A stretch of 18,191 nt of DNA, taken from Bacillota bacterium. GTDB lineage: Bacteria; Bacillota; Bacilli; Bacillales; Cytobacillaceae. The position numbers were made by a program, and so were the translations under genes. This document shows positions 1 to 7,104 of the stretch, piece by piece. Each line of letters opens with the position of its first letter. Within the stretch, counting starts at the first letter, position 1. The stretch lies in the NCBI GenBank assembly GCA_023387295.1, contig JAEWIG010000134.1, positions 1 to 18,191 of the forward strand, in the 5' to 3' direction. The notes beneath the pieces are model-generated. The model did not search any database. It saw only the letters and a list, made by a program, of their open reading frames with translations, and was not told the DNA's origin.

Positions 1-375
1 TTTTACAACATCATAAGGCCAATCATTCATACCTGTTTTTAGGTTGTAAATATTGGTAAAGCCATTGTTTATTAAAATTTGTGCTGCTTGGCTAGAGCGG
101 TTTCCGCTACGACATACTAATAAATATGATTTATCTTTATCAAGTTCAGAAATACGTGACTCAAGCTCTTGAAGTGGTAAAAGAGAAGCATTTGGAATAT
201 GACCCTCTGCATACTCCTCTAGCGTTCGGACATCTATGACTTCTACTTTTTTTTCATCAATTAACTTTTTTGCAGCACTAGTATCTATATCCTCATATGA
301 AGCTTTACTTGAACATGCAGTAAGTGCAAGTAAGAAAGTAAGTGTAAGCAATAGTAAAAGATTCTTTTTCATCAT
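1..375 (-). CDS. Rhodanese-like lipoprotein (3' end cut by window edge)
   Basis: The gene runs off the left edge with 125 codons visible and no stop. The N-terminus has a short basic start, a Leu-rich hydrophobic core and the lipobox L-T-A-C (Cys at about residue 21), so it should be a lipid-anchored extracytoplasmic protein. The rest is a single rhodanese domain: V-I-D-V-R-T near the start, the E-Y-A-E-G-H-I-P-N-A motif, and the active-site loop C-R-S-G-N-R with Cys at about residue 88. The visible end (G-M-N-D-W-P) matches the usual end of the domain, so only a few residues are probably missing. Rhodanese domains carry persulfide sulfur on the loop cysteine; the physiological partner is unknown. 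Two ATGs are adjacent (375 and 372); GGGGAG lies 3 or 6 nt upstream respectively, so 372 may be the true start. I am confident of the domain but not of the role. Confidence 0.88.
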   Translation of the reverse strand, partial: MMKKNLLLLLTLTFLLALTACSSKASYEDIDTSAAKKLIDEKKVEVIDVRTLEEYAEGHIPNASLLPLQELESRISELDKDKSYLLVCRSGNRSSQAAQILINNGFTNIYNLKTGMNDWPYDVVK

Positions 376-427
376 TATCTCCCCTGTTGAAAATTTATTG
401 ATTAGAAAAAAATGGATTAATAAATCT

Positions 428-457
428 ATTATAATGGATCGCCCTAGGATAATAAAT
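428..457 (-). promoter_or_regulatory. Possible sigma-A promoter of the rhodanese lipoprotein
   Basis: On the minus strand a perfect TATAAT (428-433) lies about 50 nt upstream of the lipoprotein start. The hexamer 17 nt upstream is TTTATT, a weak -35. The -10 is convincing; the -35 is not. Confidence 0.35.
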
Positions 458-470
458 TTTTCCGCTCAAT

Positions 471-517
471 AAAAAATGGTATCCAAAAGTTATGAGAAAC
501 TTCTGGATACCATTTTA
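471..517 (-). terminator. Rho-independent terminator of tatA
   Basis: The arms 473-491 and 498-516 are complementary over 19 bp with one mismatch, around a 6-nt loop. Read on the minus strand the hairpin ends in ATTTTTTATT, a good U-tract. It sits about 30 nt after the tatA stop and separates tatA from the downstream rhodanese gene. The plus-strand side lacks a comparable U-run, so I assign it to the minus strand. Confidence 0.8.
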
Positions 518-544
518 GTAAGTTTTGTTACATGAGCGGTTTAA

Positions 545-754
545 TTAAACTGTTTTTGTGCTCTCAGTTGTCGTTTTGCTCAATTCTTTCACGGTTTCTG
601 CTTCATCTTCCATCAAGCCTTTAGTGGATGACTTGAATTCTCTAAGTGTTTGTCCTACTGCGCGTCCTAATTCTGGAAGCTTTTTAGGTCCAAAAATAAT
701 CAGTGCTAGGACAAGAATAATAATTAAACCAGGGATTCCAATGTTAGATATCAT
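545..754 (-). CDS. tatA: Sec-independent (twin-arginine) translocase subunit TatA
   Basis: This 69-residue protein has one N-terminal membrane helix (about residues 4-20) followed by the TatA hallmark F-G-P-K-K-L-P-E-L-G-R and an amphipathic helix, then a polar acidic tail. TatA multimers form the channel-like part of the twin-arginine translocon that exports folded, cofactor-loaded proteins. An AAAGGAGAG ribosome binding site at about 761-771 supports the start. No tatC is visible, so the partner must be elsewhere or beyond the left edge. The Tat-type signal on the flavoprotein at 7105 is an obvious candidate client, although a two-component pair and an unknown gene lie between. Gram-positive Tat systems often use a bifunctional TatA without TatB, so the lack of tatB is not remarkable. 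The length is normal for the family. Confidence 0.93.
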   Translation of the reverse strand: MISNIGIPGLIIILVLALIIFGPKKLPELGRAVGQTLREFKSSTKGLMEDEAETVKELSKTTTESTKTV

Positions 755-779
755 GGATTTCTCTCCTTTTTATCAATTG

Positions 780-798
780 AATAGACTATATGTCTATT
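780..798. promoter_or_regulatory. Inverted repeat upstream of tatA, possible operator
   Basis: Perfect 7-bp arms AATAGAC and GTCTATT surround TATAT, 26 nt upstream of the tatA start. The position fits an operator near the transcription start or in the 5' leader. I do not recognise the motif as that of a known regulator, and a chance palindrome in AT-rich DNA is possible. Confidence 0.25.
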
Positions 799-911
799 TA
801 AACTAACTAATATTGTATGACTACAATAATAAACCTCGGTGGACAATATGGATATGCTAATAGTCACATGTAGTAATTTATTTTTTTCCATATGAATGGA
901 GCTTCACTTTT

Positions 912-1343
912 TCAATCAAAGGATTGTTGTGATTCAATATAATCTAACACCATTTTTACATTACTTTCTTGACCGAAGAGAGTTGAATATTTATAGGGAG
1001 ACTTTTCATAGTCATCTCTACAAATCATAGGTAGGTTTGCAAGCTGCCGATAATTATCGCGTACACTATTATCTGCATCAGTCGAAATTTTTATTATGCT
1101 AATGTCTCTTTCGAATTCGTCGTAAATTTGATGAATTTCTTCGTTTGTTGGTTTTTCTGGGAGAGAGTGCAGATTTTCATATAAATTTTGATAAGGTATT
1201 TGAATTGCTTGTAAATATTCTTCATAGGTTACAACACCTTCTGAATCGTTCCATAAAAAAATAACGACGAAACTAGCAATGGATAACCCGAGTCCTGCGA
1301 TGATTATTTTGCTAAGTTTATTAAGATTAAGAATGTATTTCAT
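912..1343 (-). CDS. Unrecognised membrane-anchored extracytoplasmic protein
   Basis: I do not recognise this protein of about 143 residues. It has a basic N-terminus (M-K-Y-I-L-N-L-N-K), one hydrophobic segment of about 20 residues (I-I-I-A-G-L-G through F-L-W), and a hydrophilic acidic remainder with no motif I can name. It is therefore likely a single-pass protein with an outside soluble domain, or a protein with an uncleaved signal anchor. The longer reading frame begins at a TTG at 1364, but I prefer the ATG at 1343. It places the basic stretch directly before the membrane segment and has AGGA about 11 nt upstream, while the TTG and the ATG at 1361 have no ribosome binding site. It is transcribed divergently from the histidine kinase at 1609, but a functional link is not shown. 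No clear terminator follows it. Confidence 0.6.
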   Translation of the reverse strand: MKYILNLNKLSKIIIAGLGLSIASFVVIFLWNDSEGVVTYEEYLQAIQIPYQNLYENLHSLPEKPTNEEIHQIYDEFERDISIIKISTDADNSVRDNYRQLANLPMICRDDYEKSPYKYSTLFGQESNVKMVLDYIESQQSFD

Positions 1344-1377
1344 TCGTCTCTCATTCCTCATCAAATAGTAGATTTCT

Positions 1378-1405
1378 ATTGTACGTTACATAGTAGTCGT
1401 GTAAA
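1378..1405 (-). promoter_or_regulatory. Sigma-A promoter of the unrecognised membrane protein
   Basis: On the minus strand TTTACA (1400-1405) and TACAAT (1378-1383) are separated by 16 nt, each one mismatch from consensus. The element lies about 35 nt upstream of the preferred start at 1343, consistent with a short leader. Confidence 0.55.
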
Positions 1406-1608
1406 TGAAATCATAATTAAGAAAATTATATAATGTAAAAATCGATTATGCGTAGGAACCTTCCAACGAATTTATGAATCTTTTTACTTTATTTTACGAT
1501 TTTGCCCAAAGTTTCATAATGTGTTCATGTATGTTTGCGTATATACGTATATTTTTATTTATACTATCTTTATTAATGTAAAAATGACTATGAAAAAGGA
1601 TAATGGAC

Positions 1609-3486
1609 ATGAACAATATGGCACTAAAAAAACAGCTGGCAATTATATTTATTGTCGTTACAATTCTCCCAATTAGTATCCTTGGAATTTTTCATAGTAT
1701 TGAAATGACCGATTTTATAAACCAATCCTCAAAAAATCAGAAGTATGCGACTCAACGCCTCGCTGAATCCGTTGAAACGTATGTAAATTTTCATGTAAAT
1801 TATATTGAATCCATTAGTTATAATATCTCACAATCGCAAAATATGAGTATCGACTATATGACGATGCTTTTAAAAGGCGGAAAAATAAAACTCCCTGGTT
1901 TTATCGAATTATATGTAGGAAATAGCGAGGGCAAGATTACTGCTTCCTATCCAAGGGATAGCCAGGAGGGAGAGTTTGTATTAGGTGAAGATATTAGCAA
2001 TCGAGATCATTTTAAAGAAATAAAGGCTACAGAACGTACAGTCGTTACGCCTATTCTTTTAGGCAGGCATTCGGAAAAGCCGCTTATTATGATAGCAGCG
2101 CCTATTTTACACGAAAGTCATTTTCAGGGTTATGTTCTTGGAACATTGGATTTAACAGCACTAAAGAAAATCATTATCGACTATGATTACGGAACTGGCG
2201 CTTATCCAGTTGTGGAAGACCAAGATCATAAAGTCATTTATCATCCCGTTCTACCGTTAATTAGTAAAAATTATGAATTGAAAAACCTTAAGCAGCAATA
2301 TCATTTTGAAGACCGCTTGCTTGGTGATGGTGAGTTCTATTCAACTGTCAATCATCGTTATGAATATTTAAGCTATGAAATGATCCCATCACTGAATTGG
2401 GTTGTATATGTTTCGCAGCCGACTTCTATTAAAACGGAAAGTATTCGTAATGCGATGATTCTCCTAGGAATTGTATTAGTTGTAACCATCTTATTTGTCT
2501 TATATTTATCGAGATTATTAGCTCAGAGAATGCTAGAGCCGATTAATGTTCTAATTGAATACTCTGCAGCCATTGAACGAAAATCATTTTCTTTAGAGAA
2601 TTTTGATAGAATCCAAATGACGAACGCGGCAAAAGAATTTAATTTACTATTAAACCGCTTTTACGAAATGGGGAAGAATGTTTTTCGAAACCGTGAGGAG
2701 CTAATTCAGCTTAACCTTGATTTAGAAAGAAGAATTGCGGAACGAACGGAAGGTTTAGTAAAGGATATAACAAAGGAAAAGGAAATTGATCGTTTGAAAA
2801 ACCAACTAATTTCTTTTACCTCTCATGAGTTTAAAACGCCAATAACCACATTAAGTGGAAGTATTGAAACGTTGATGAGAAAAGATATCGAATGGGAAGA
2901 GGATTTTAAAGATGAAATTCTGCTAGGTATGAAGGATGATGTTCAACGATTAGAGCAGCTTACGAGTGATTGGATTGATATAGTCAAAATAGATTCTAAC
3001 GCTCTAGTGCTTATTAATGAACAGATGAGGATCGGTTCCTTTATCGAGGGCGTCATTCAAGGTTTAAAAAAACCTCCATATACTGAAGGGAAGATTATTT
3101 TTAAACGCAGTGACGCATCTGAACATATATTGGCTTTTGATATAAAAAGAGTTGAACAAGTGATAAGGAATATTATTACGAACGCAATTCGTTACAGCAA
3201 AGGTAACCCGACAATTTTTATTAGGGTGTATGAGGATAAAGAGCGTATTTATATTGATTTCAAGGATAATGGAATTGGAATAGCAGAAGAACATATTCCG
3301 AAGATATTTGATAAGTTTTACCATGTTGATGCCACGCGTACAAGAAAAACTGGTGGTACAGGTCTTGGCTTGGCCATTTGCAAGGGGATTATAGAAGCCC
3401 ATGGTTGGGAAATCAAAGTAGTAAGTCAATTAAATAAAGGTAGTACCTTTACCATTGTCATACCTAAAAATGAGCAGGTGAAATAA
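1609..3486 (+). CDS. Membrane sensor histidine kinase with extracytoplasmic double-Cache-like domain
   Basis: This 625-residue sensor kinase has two membrane helices, at about residues 9-30 and 282-303. They enclose some 250 extracytoplasmic residues with dCache-like features (the S-N-R-D-H-F motif, then P-I-L-L-G-R and A-A-P-I-L, near residues 130-170). After the second helix come a weak HAMP/coiled-coil linker and the kinase core. The core has an H-box F-T-S-H-E-F-K-T-P with phospho-acceptor His at about 406, an N-box N-I-I-T-N-A-I-R-Y, a G1 box D-N-G-I-G-I near 553, an F-box K-I-F-D-K-F, and a G2 box G-G-T-G-L-G-L near 582. dCache domains usually bind small molecules such as amino acids or carboxylates; the ligand here is unknown. 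I chose ATG 1609 because AAGGA lies 8 nt upstream, whereas the in-frame ATG at 1603 has only 2 nt of spacing. The regulator follows after 3 nt. The position just upstream of the cytochrome operon suggests, but does not prove, that the pair controls it. Confidence 0.9.
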   Translation: MNNMALKKQLAIIFIVVTILPISILGIFHSIEMTDFINQSSKNQKYATQRLAESVETYVNFHVNYIESISYNISQSQNMSIDYMTMLLKGGKIKLPGFIELYVGNSEGKITASYPRDSQEGEFVLGEDISNRDHFKEIKATERTVVTPILLGRHSEKPLIMIAAPILHESHFQGYVLGTLDLTALKKIIIDYDYGTGAYPVVEDQDHKVIYHPVLPLISKNYELKNLKQQYHFEDRLLGDGEFYSTVNHRYEYLSYEMIPSLNWVVYVSQPTSIKTESIRNAMILLGIVLVVTILFVLYLSRLLAQRMLEPINVLIEYSAAIERKSFSLENFDRIQMTNAAKEFNLLLNRFYEMGKNVFRNREELIQLNLDLERRIAERTEGLVKDITKEKEIDRLKNQLISFTSHEFKTPITTLSGSIETLMRKDIEWEEDFKDEILLGMKDDVQRLEQLTSDWIDIVKIDSNALVLINEQMRIGSFIEGVIQGLKKPPYTEGKIIFKRSDASEHILAFDIKRVEQVIRNIITNAIRYSKGNPTIFIRVYEDKERIYIDFKDNGIGIAEEHIPKIFDKFYHVDATRTRKTGGTGLGLAICKGIIEAHGWEIKVVSQLNKGSTFTIVIPKNEQVK

Positions 3487-3489
3487 ATC

Positions 3490-4182
3490 ATGAAGTTAAA
3501 AATAATGATTGTGGATGATGAGCCAAAAATATTAAGACTTGTTTCGGCGAATCTGCGGTCGCAAAATTACGAAGTTTTCACCTATACAAACGGATATGAA
3601 ATGCTAGAAGAATATGATCGCATTATGCCGGATTTAATTCTCCTGGATATTTTAATGCCGGAAATTGACGGATTTGAAGTACTTGAATCTCTACGTTCCT
3701 TTACGAATGTTCCAATTATAATGTTGTCAGCTTGTCATGATGCAGCTGACAAAGTAACAGCATTGGATTTAGGCTCTGACGATTATATGACGAAACCATT
3801 TACATTAGATGAGCTTTATGCTCGCATTCGTGCAGTATTAAGGAGAACAGGAAACCAGTCACAACCAACTGTGATTAGCACCTCGAAAAAAATAAAAAAC
3901 TTAGAAATCGATTTTCAAAAAAGGCGAATCTTTGTTAACGAAAAGGAGACTGACGTTTCCAATACAGAATATAAGCTATTCGCCTATCTATCTAGTAATC
4001 AAGGGAAAGTCATCACTCATGAAGAATTGCTAACCCAAATATGGGGCCAGGAATATCGTAACGATATTGATTATTTAAGGGTTACGATTGCAAGGCTAAG
4101 GCAAAAGTTAAGAAAGTCGAATGGGGATAATAAAATAGAATATATCGTAACGTATCCAGGTGTTGGATATATGATTGATTAA
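3490..4182 (+). CDS. OmpR/PhoB-family response regulator
   Basis: This 230-residue protein has an N-terminal receiver domain and a C-terminal winged-helix DNA-binding domain. Receiver residues are all present: acidic D9/D10, phospho-acceptor D53 in L-L-D-I-L-M-P, S80 at the Thr/Ser switch position and K102 in M-T-K-P-F. The C-terminal part (about 130-230) shows the OmpR-type E-Y-K-L-F-A-Y-L, the D-Y-L-R-V-T-I-A-R-L-R-Q-K-L recognition helix and the final G-V-G-Y-M wing. The start is 3 nt after the stop of the histidine kinase, so the two are co-transcribed and form a cognate pair. A strong terminator follows immediately. The target is unknown; the operon starting at 4458 is the nearest candidate. 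Confidence 0.93.
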   Translation: MKLKIMIVDDEPKILRLVSANLRSQNYEVFTYTNGYEMLEEYDRIMPDLILLDILMPEIDGFEVLESLRSFTNVPIIMLSACHDAADKVTALDLGSDDYMTKPFTLDELYARIRAVLRRTGNQSQPTVISTSKKIKNLEIDFQKRRIFVNEKETDVSNTEYKLFAYLSSNQGKVITHEELLTQIWGQEYRNDIDYLRVTIARLRQKLRKSNGDNKIEYIVTYPGVGYMID

Positions 4183-4184
4183 GG

Positions 4185-4215
4185 GCATCTCCGAATGGAG
4201 ATGCTTTTTTTTTTT
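4185..4215 (+). terminator. Strong rho-independent terminator after the two-component operon
   Basis: A perfect 8-bp stem (GCATCTCC / GGAGATGC), a GAAT loop and 11 consecutive T residues begin 3 nt past the regulator stop codon. It separates the two-component genes from the operon at 4458. Confidence 0.93.
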
Positions 4216-4224
4216 GGTAAAACA

Positions 4225-4275
4225 AAATCGTTGTTGGATTCATTGAGCAAGCCTCGATGTTAACGAAGTAATCGC
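4225..4275. repeat. Short interspersed repeat, copy 1 (5' half only)
   Basis: This stretch shares a 39-bp identical core (4236-4274) with 13169-13207, plus a similar left end (AAATCGTTGTTGG here against AAATCGTCGTCGG there). The right half of the other copy, which closes a terminal inverted repeat, is absent. It is replaced by unrelated sequence holding a hairpin with 9-bp arms GGAACAATT and AATTGTTCC (4277-4285 and 4294-4302). It has no coding capacity. Confidence 0.75.
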
Positions 4276-4276
4276 A

Positions 4277-4323
4277 GGAACAATTCGTACTTTAATTGTT
4301 CCGAAGGAGCTCCCGCTTTTCGG
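4277..4323. repeat. Pair of hairpins downstream of repeat copy 1
   Basis: The first hairpin has 9-bp perfect arms (4277-4285 / 4294-4302) around an 8-nt loop. The second joins CCGAA (4301-4305) to TTCGG (4319-4323) and encloses the palindrome GGAGCTCC (4306-4313). Neither is followed by a T-run, so they are not terminators. They may be the remainder of a mosaic repeat. No function is evident. Confidence 0.4.
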
Positions 4324-4424
4324 ATTGTGACAGCTTCTTGACTGTTATGTTTTTGTAATTTCTTTATTAGGAGTTGTTATGAGGCTGTAAGGAGTAATTT
4401 ATTATGATAAATACATATAGCAAA

Positions 4425-4442
4425 TTGTGAAAAAATTCACAA
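4425..4442. promoter_or_regulatory. Rex/Fnr-type operator before the flavocytochrome operon
   Basis: The 18-bp palindrome TTGTGAA-AAAA-TTCACAA has perfect 7-bp arms. It matches the Rex consensus of Gram-positive bacteria (TTGTGAA, 4 bp, TTCACAA) and also the Bacillus Fnr consensus TGTGA-N6-TCACA. Both are regulators of low-oxygen or high-NADH metabolism. Its centre is about 24 bp upstream of the start codon and 10 bp from the ribosome binding site. This fits a repressor such as Rex better than an activator, which would sit near -41 of a promoter. I could not find a convincing -35/-10 pair upstream; TTGACT at 4338 is the best -35 candidate but lacks a good partner. Confidence 0.7.
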
Positions 4443-4457
4443 AGAGGAGTGTCGAGA

Positions 4458-5999
4458 ATGAGGGAAGAAAAAACGACTCGTCTTGAATTATTAAAGCAGG
4501 GAGCGGCTGTTTGTGTTGCATTGGCAGCTGGAGGATTAATTCCGATAAATGCATTAGGAAAGGAAAAAACAGCTAAAGACTCGCCAAGTAGTTTTAAATA
4601 TGACGAAATATTCGATGTTATCGTTGTTGGAAGCGGTTTGTCTGGGGCTGTTGCCGCCATTACGGCAGCTGAAAAAGGAAATAAGGTTTTAATGGTTGAG
4701 AAAACGGACTTCCTAGGGGGAAGTTCAATCAATCAAGATTTCCATCTTGCTTGTCTAGAAAGCAAGGAACAAAAACAAAAAGGTATAGAAGACAGCCAAG
4801 AAATAATGTTGAAGGATATCAACAAAATTGCTGAGAACTATGGAAATTCAGCGTTAGTATCGAAGATGGTCAAAAATAGTTCTGAATTTTACTCCTTGTT
4901 GGAAAAGATGGGGGTGAAATTTGAACAGCTTAAGGATGTTAGAGGTCATTCTGTTCCTCGGACATTATGGTTAAGCGACGGTGGCAAGCAAGTCATTGAA
5001 AAATTACATGCTTATTTAAATGGAAAATGCACCATTCGCAAACAAGTAAAAGTGGATGAAGTTTTACTTAATGATGATAGTCGTGCTGTTGGTGTGAAGG
5101 TTCGCGAACAATATGTGTGTTCAAAGGATCACGATGATGATCGATTAAATAAAACCGGGATTGAGAAGATTTACGGAGCTAAAAAAGCAGTAATTTTGGC
5201 GAATGGTGGATATTCTTTCGACAAGGCATTTATTTCTGGAGAAGCAATATACTTTGGTAGCCTATCGGAAATGTCTACTTCTGCTCATCCTGGAGCGACA
5301 GCTGGTTTGTTGAAATCGATGATTTTAAAAGGAGCACACCCTGTTAATACAGCCTTATACCATTTCTCTTATCCATTATATGAACGCGATTTCTATTATG
5401 GATTAATGGTTGATGCAACCGGAGAAAGATTAGCTGATGAGGGCAATCCAAATAAATTTGGCCGCATTGCCTACAAATCAAAAAATAAAAATGAGGGAAA
5501 AGCTCCAGTATGCATATTTGATCAAACTGGATTTGAGTTAATCTCTGACAAGCAAAAAAGAGATGCTGCACTACAAGCTGGATCCCTTAAAAAGTTTGAT
5601 TCAATTGAGCAGCTGAGCAATGAATACAAACTTCCATTAGCGACAGTGCCAAAAACGATTTCTGAATACCACAGCGCCATTGAGACTAAAAAAGATGAGA
5701 AATTTATGAAGATGCTTGATCAATTAGAAGGTGCGGCAGTTAAGAAAGCTCCATTCTATGCAATAAAAGTAGAGCCTGAGCTTAATTATACAACGGGTGG
5801 TATTAGAATTGATAAAAAAGCTCGTGTGCTTAAAATAGCTGATGAAAAGCCATTTAATGGTCTATTTGCAGCAGGTGAAGTAACAGGTGGAATTCATGGT
5901 GCGCAAATACTAGAAGGACTTAACACGCTTGATTGTGGTGTGTATGGCATCATCGCAGGCGAACAGGCTTCGAAAATGGAAGCAATCGATCTTGTTTAA
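4458..5999 (+). CDS. FAD-dependent reductase subunit A (flavocytochrome c/fumarate reductase superfamily), atypical active site
   Basis: This is a 513-residue flavoprotein. After an N-terminal export-like segment it has the FAD dinucleotide fold V-V-G-S-G-L-S-G (glycines at 58, 60, 63), an E-K ending strand 2, G-G-S-S, the G-H-S-V-P-R block, I-L-A-N-G-G, and a C-terminal F-A-A-G-E-V-T-G-G-I-H-G. That layout is the FrdA/Fcc3/KstD superfamily, whose members reduce or oxidise activated C=C bonds. As I recall the Fcc3 motifs, key residues are missing: Asn332 stands where T-R-D carries the proton-donor Arg, Asn443 where H-H-T-M-G-G carries His, and Ile484 where H-G-A-N-R carries the substrate Arg. 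The signal region T-R-L-E-L-L-K then A-A-V-C-V-A-L resembles a Tat signal with only one Arg. Start ATG 4458 has GAGGAG 8 nt upstream; the GTG at 4449 overlaps that site. Catalytic or structural role is open. Confidence 0.85.
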   Translation: MREEKTTRLELLKQGAAVCVALAAGGLIPINALGKEKTAKDSPSSFKYDEIFDVIVVGSGLSGAVAAITAAEKGNKVLMVEKTDFLGGSSINQDFHLACLESKEQKQKGIEDSQEIMLKDINKIAENYGNSALVSKMVKNSSEFYSLLEKMGVKFEQLKDVRGHSVPRTLWLSDGGKQVIEKLHAYLNGKCTIRKQVKVDEVLLNDDSRAVGVKVREQYVCSKDHDDDRLNKTGIEKIYGAKKAVILANGGYSFDKAFISGEAIYFGSLSEMSTSAHPGATAGLLKSMILKGAHPVNTALYHFSYPLYERDFYYGLMVDATGERLADEGNPNKFGRIAYKSKNKNEGKAPVCIFDQTGFELISDKQKRDAALQAGSLKKFDSIEQLSNEYKLPLATVPKTISEYHSAIETKKDEKFMKMLDQLEGAAVKKAPFYAIKVEPELNYTTGGIRIDKKARVLKIADEKPFNGLFAAGEVTGGIHGAQILEGLNTLDCGVYGIIAGEQASKMEAIDLV

Positions 6000-6015
6000 G
6001 TAAGGAGGGAAAAAC

Positions 6016-6477
6016 ATGAAAAAATTATTAATAGCACTTGGTGTCGTATTGGTAGCTGGTATTGCCTTTTTATATCAAGGTATAGATAGAGAAGAGAGTA
6101 GTAGTAAAAAAATAGATGTGAAAATGCCAGAAACAACCTTAGCAACATCTGAACTTATTAATCTAAAAGTAGATTATCCTTCGAATAATGATCAGCATGA
6201 TAAACTCGGGTTTGATTGTGTGACTTGCCATGGTGATTTTAAAGATCCAAATGAAATTACCCCAATGCAAAATGAACAATGTTTTACATGTCATGGTGAT
6301 TATAATAAAGTGGCAGAACGTACATCGTTTTTAGATGAAAATGAAGTAAATCCACATGATGGCTTTCACCACGAGGATCAGTTAGATTGTGCTGACTGCC
6401 ATCGTGAACATAAACCATCGACTAACTATTGTGCTAATTGCCATGATACAAAGACTTGGATGAAAGATACTCCGTAA
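6016..6477 (+). CDS. Exported tetraheme cytochrome c, probable electron-transfer subunit of the flavin reductase
   Basis: This 153-residue protein has a hydrophobic N-terminal signal or anchor (about residues 3-22) and four CxxCH heme-attachment motifs: CVTCH (68-72), CFTCH (89-93), CADCH (125-129) and CANCH (139-143). Free histidines (H-D-K, H-D-G-F-H-H, H-K-P) provide candidate distal ligands. Size, spacing and context resemble the N-terminal tetraheme domain of Shewanella flavocytochrome c, here a separate polypeptide. Without an obvious lipobox, the helix probably stays as a membrane anchor, as expected for a Gram-positive cell without a periplasm. It begins 16 nt after the first flavoprotein with a perfect AAGGAGGG site and is followed after 12 nt by the NapC-type gene. 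Predicted role: it carries electrons from the quinol dehydrogenase to one or both flavoproteins on the outer face of the membrane. Confidence 0.9.
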   Translation: MKKLLIALGVVLVAGIAFLYQGIDREESSSKKIDVKMPETTLATSELINLKVDYPSNNDQHDKLGFDCVTCHGDFKDPNEITPMQNEQCFTCHGDYNKVAERTSFLDENEVNPHDGFHHEDQLDCADCHREHKPSTNYCANCHDTKTWMKDTP

Positions 6478-6489
6478 GGAAAGGTGGCT

Positions 6490-7089
6490 ATGAAAATGGA
6501 TGAGAAAAAAGGAATTAAGCGTTTTTTTAAAGGAAAAGCGGGTCTCTATACAACGATGATTGTTACCTCATTTGCAACCATTTTATTTGCTTTCCTGTTT
6601 ACTGAGGTCATTCATGCAACAGGAGATGAGAAGTTTTGTGGCAGCTGTCATGAAATGGGGACATTTGTTGAAACATATGAACGTGATACACATGGTGGAG
6701 CTAACGCAGTTGGGGTAAAGGCAGAATGTACGACATGCCACTTACCACAGGATTCATCAATTGACTATGTGGCATCAAAAGCTGTTTCAGGTACGAAAGA
6801 GTTGGTAATGCACCTCACAGGAAATTACTCTGAAGAAGAATACTATGAAAATCGTAAAAACAGAGAAGACTTTGTCTATTCTAGCGGCTGTATCTCTTGC
6901 CATCAGGGAGTAGAAAGCGGTGAGATGAAAACAGATAATGAGAATGCAAAGAAAATGCACACTTATTATTTAAGCAAAAAAGGAACGGATACAAAGATAG
7001 AGTGCGTATCCTGCCATACAGATGTGGGTCATAATGGGGAATTACGCCATGAATTAATTGATATGGAAAAGTACCCTAATGAGGAATAG
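6490..7089 (+). CDS. NapC/NirT/CymA-type tetraheme quinol dehydrogenase
   Basis: This protein of about 199 residues has a basic cytoplasmic N-terminus, one membrane helix (about residues 16-40) and an outside domain with four heme motifs: CGSCH (from 50), CTTCH (from 80), CISCH (from 134) and CVSCH (from 172). The first is followed by E-M, placing a Met just after the heme as in NrfH, and the spacing is that of the NapC/NirT family. Members oxidise menaquinol at the membrane and pass electrons to extracytoplasmic reductases. Here the partners are the adjacent tetraheme protein and the flavoproteins. Starts are possible at GTG 6484, ATG 6490 and ATG 6496. I use 6490, with AAGGA 9 nt upstream, but 6496 with AAAGGTGG 8 nt upstream is equally plausible. 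The next gene begins 15 nt after the stop. Confidence 0.92.
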   Translation: MKMDEKKGIKRFFKGKAGLYTTMIVTSFATILFAFLFTEVIHATGDEKFCGSCHEMGTFVETYERDTHGGANAVGVKAECTTCHLPQDSSIDYVASKAVSGTKELVMHLTGNYSEEEYYENRKNREDFVYSSGCISCHQGVESGEMKTDNENAKKMHTYYLSKKGTDTKIECVSCHTDVGHNGELRHELIDMEKYPNEE

Positions 7090-7104
7090 AAGGAGGAAGA
7101 ACTC

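Noticed and set aside
236..472. Plus-strand reading frame of 78 codons
   Set aside because: It is antisense to the rhodanese lipoprotein and its promoter, has no ribosome binding site and no protein-like features.
4325..4330. TTGTGA as a second Rex/Fnr site upstream of the flavocytochrome operon
   Set aside because: Only one half-site is present; the matching TCACAA is absent at the required spacing.
4458..5999. Annotation of the first flavoprotein as a plain fumarate reductase or succinate dehydrogenase subunit
   Set aside because: The substrate-binding and proton-transfer motifs differ, there is an export-like N-terminus, and no iron-sulfur FrdB/SdhB or membrane cytochrome b subunit is present.
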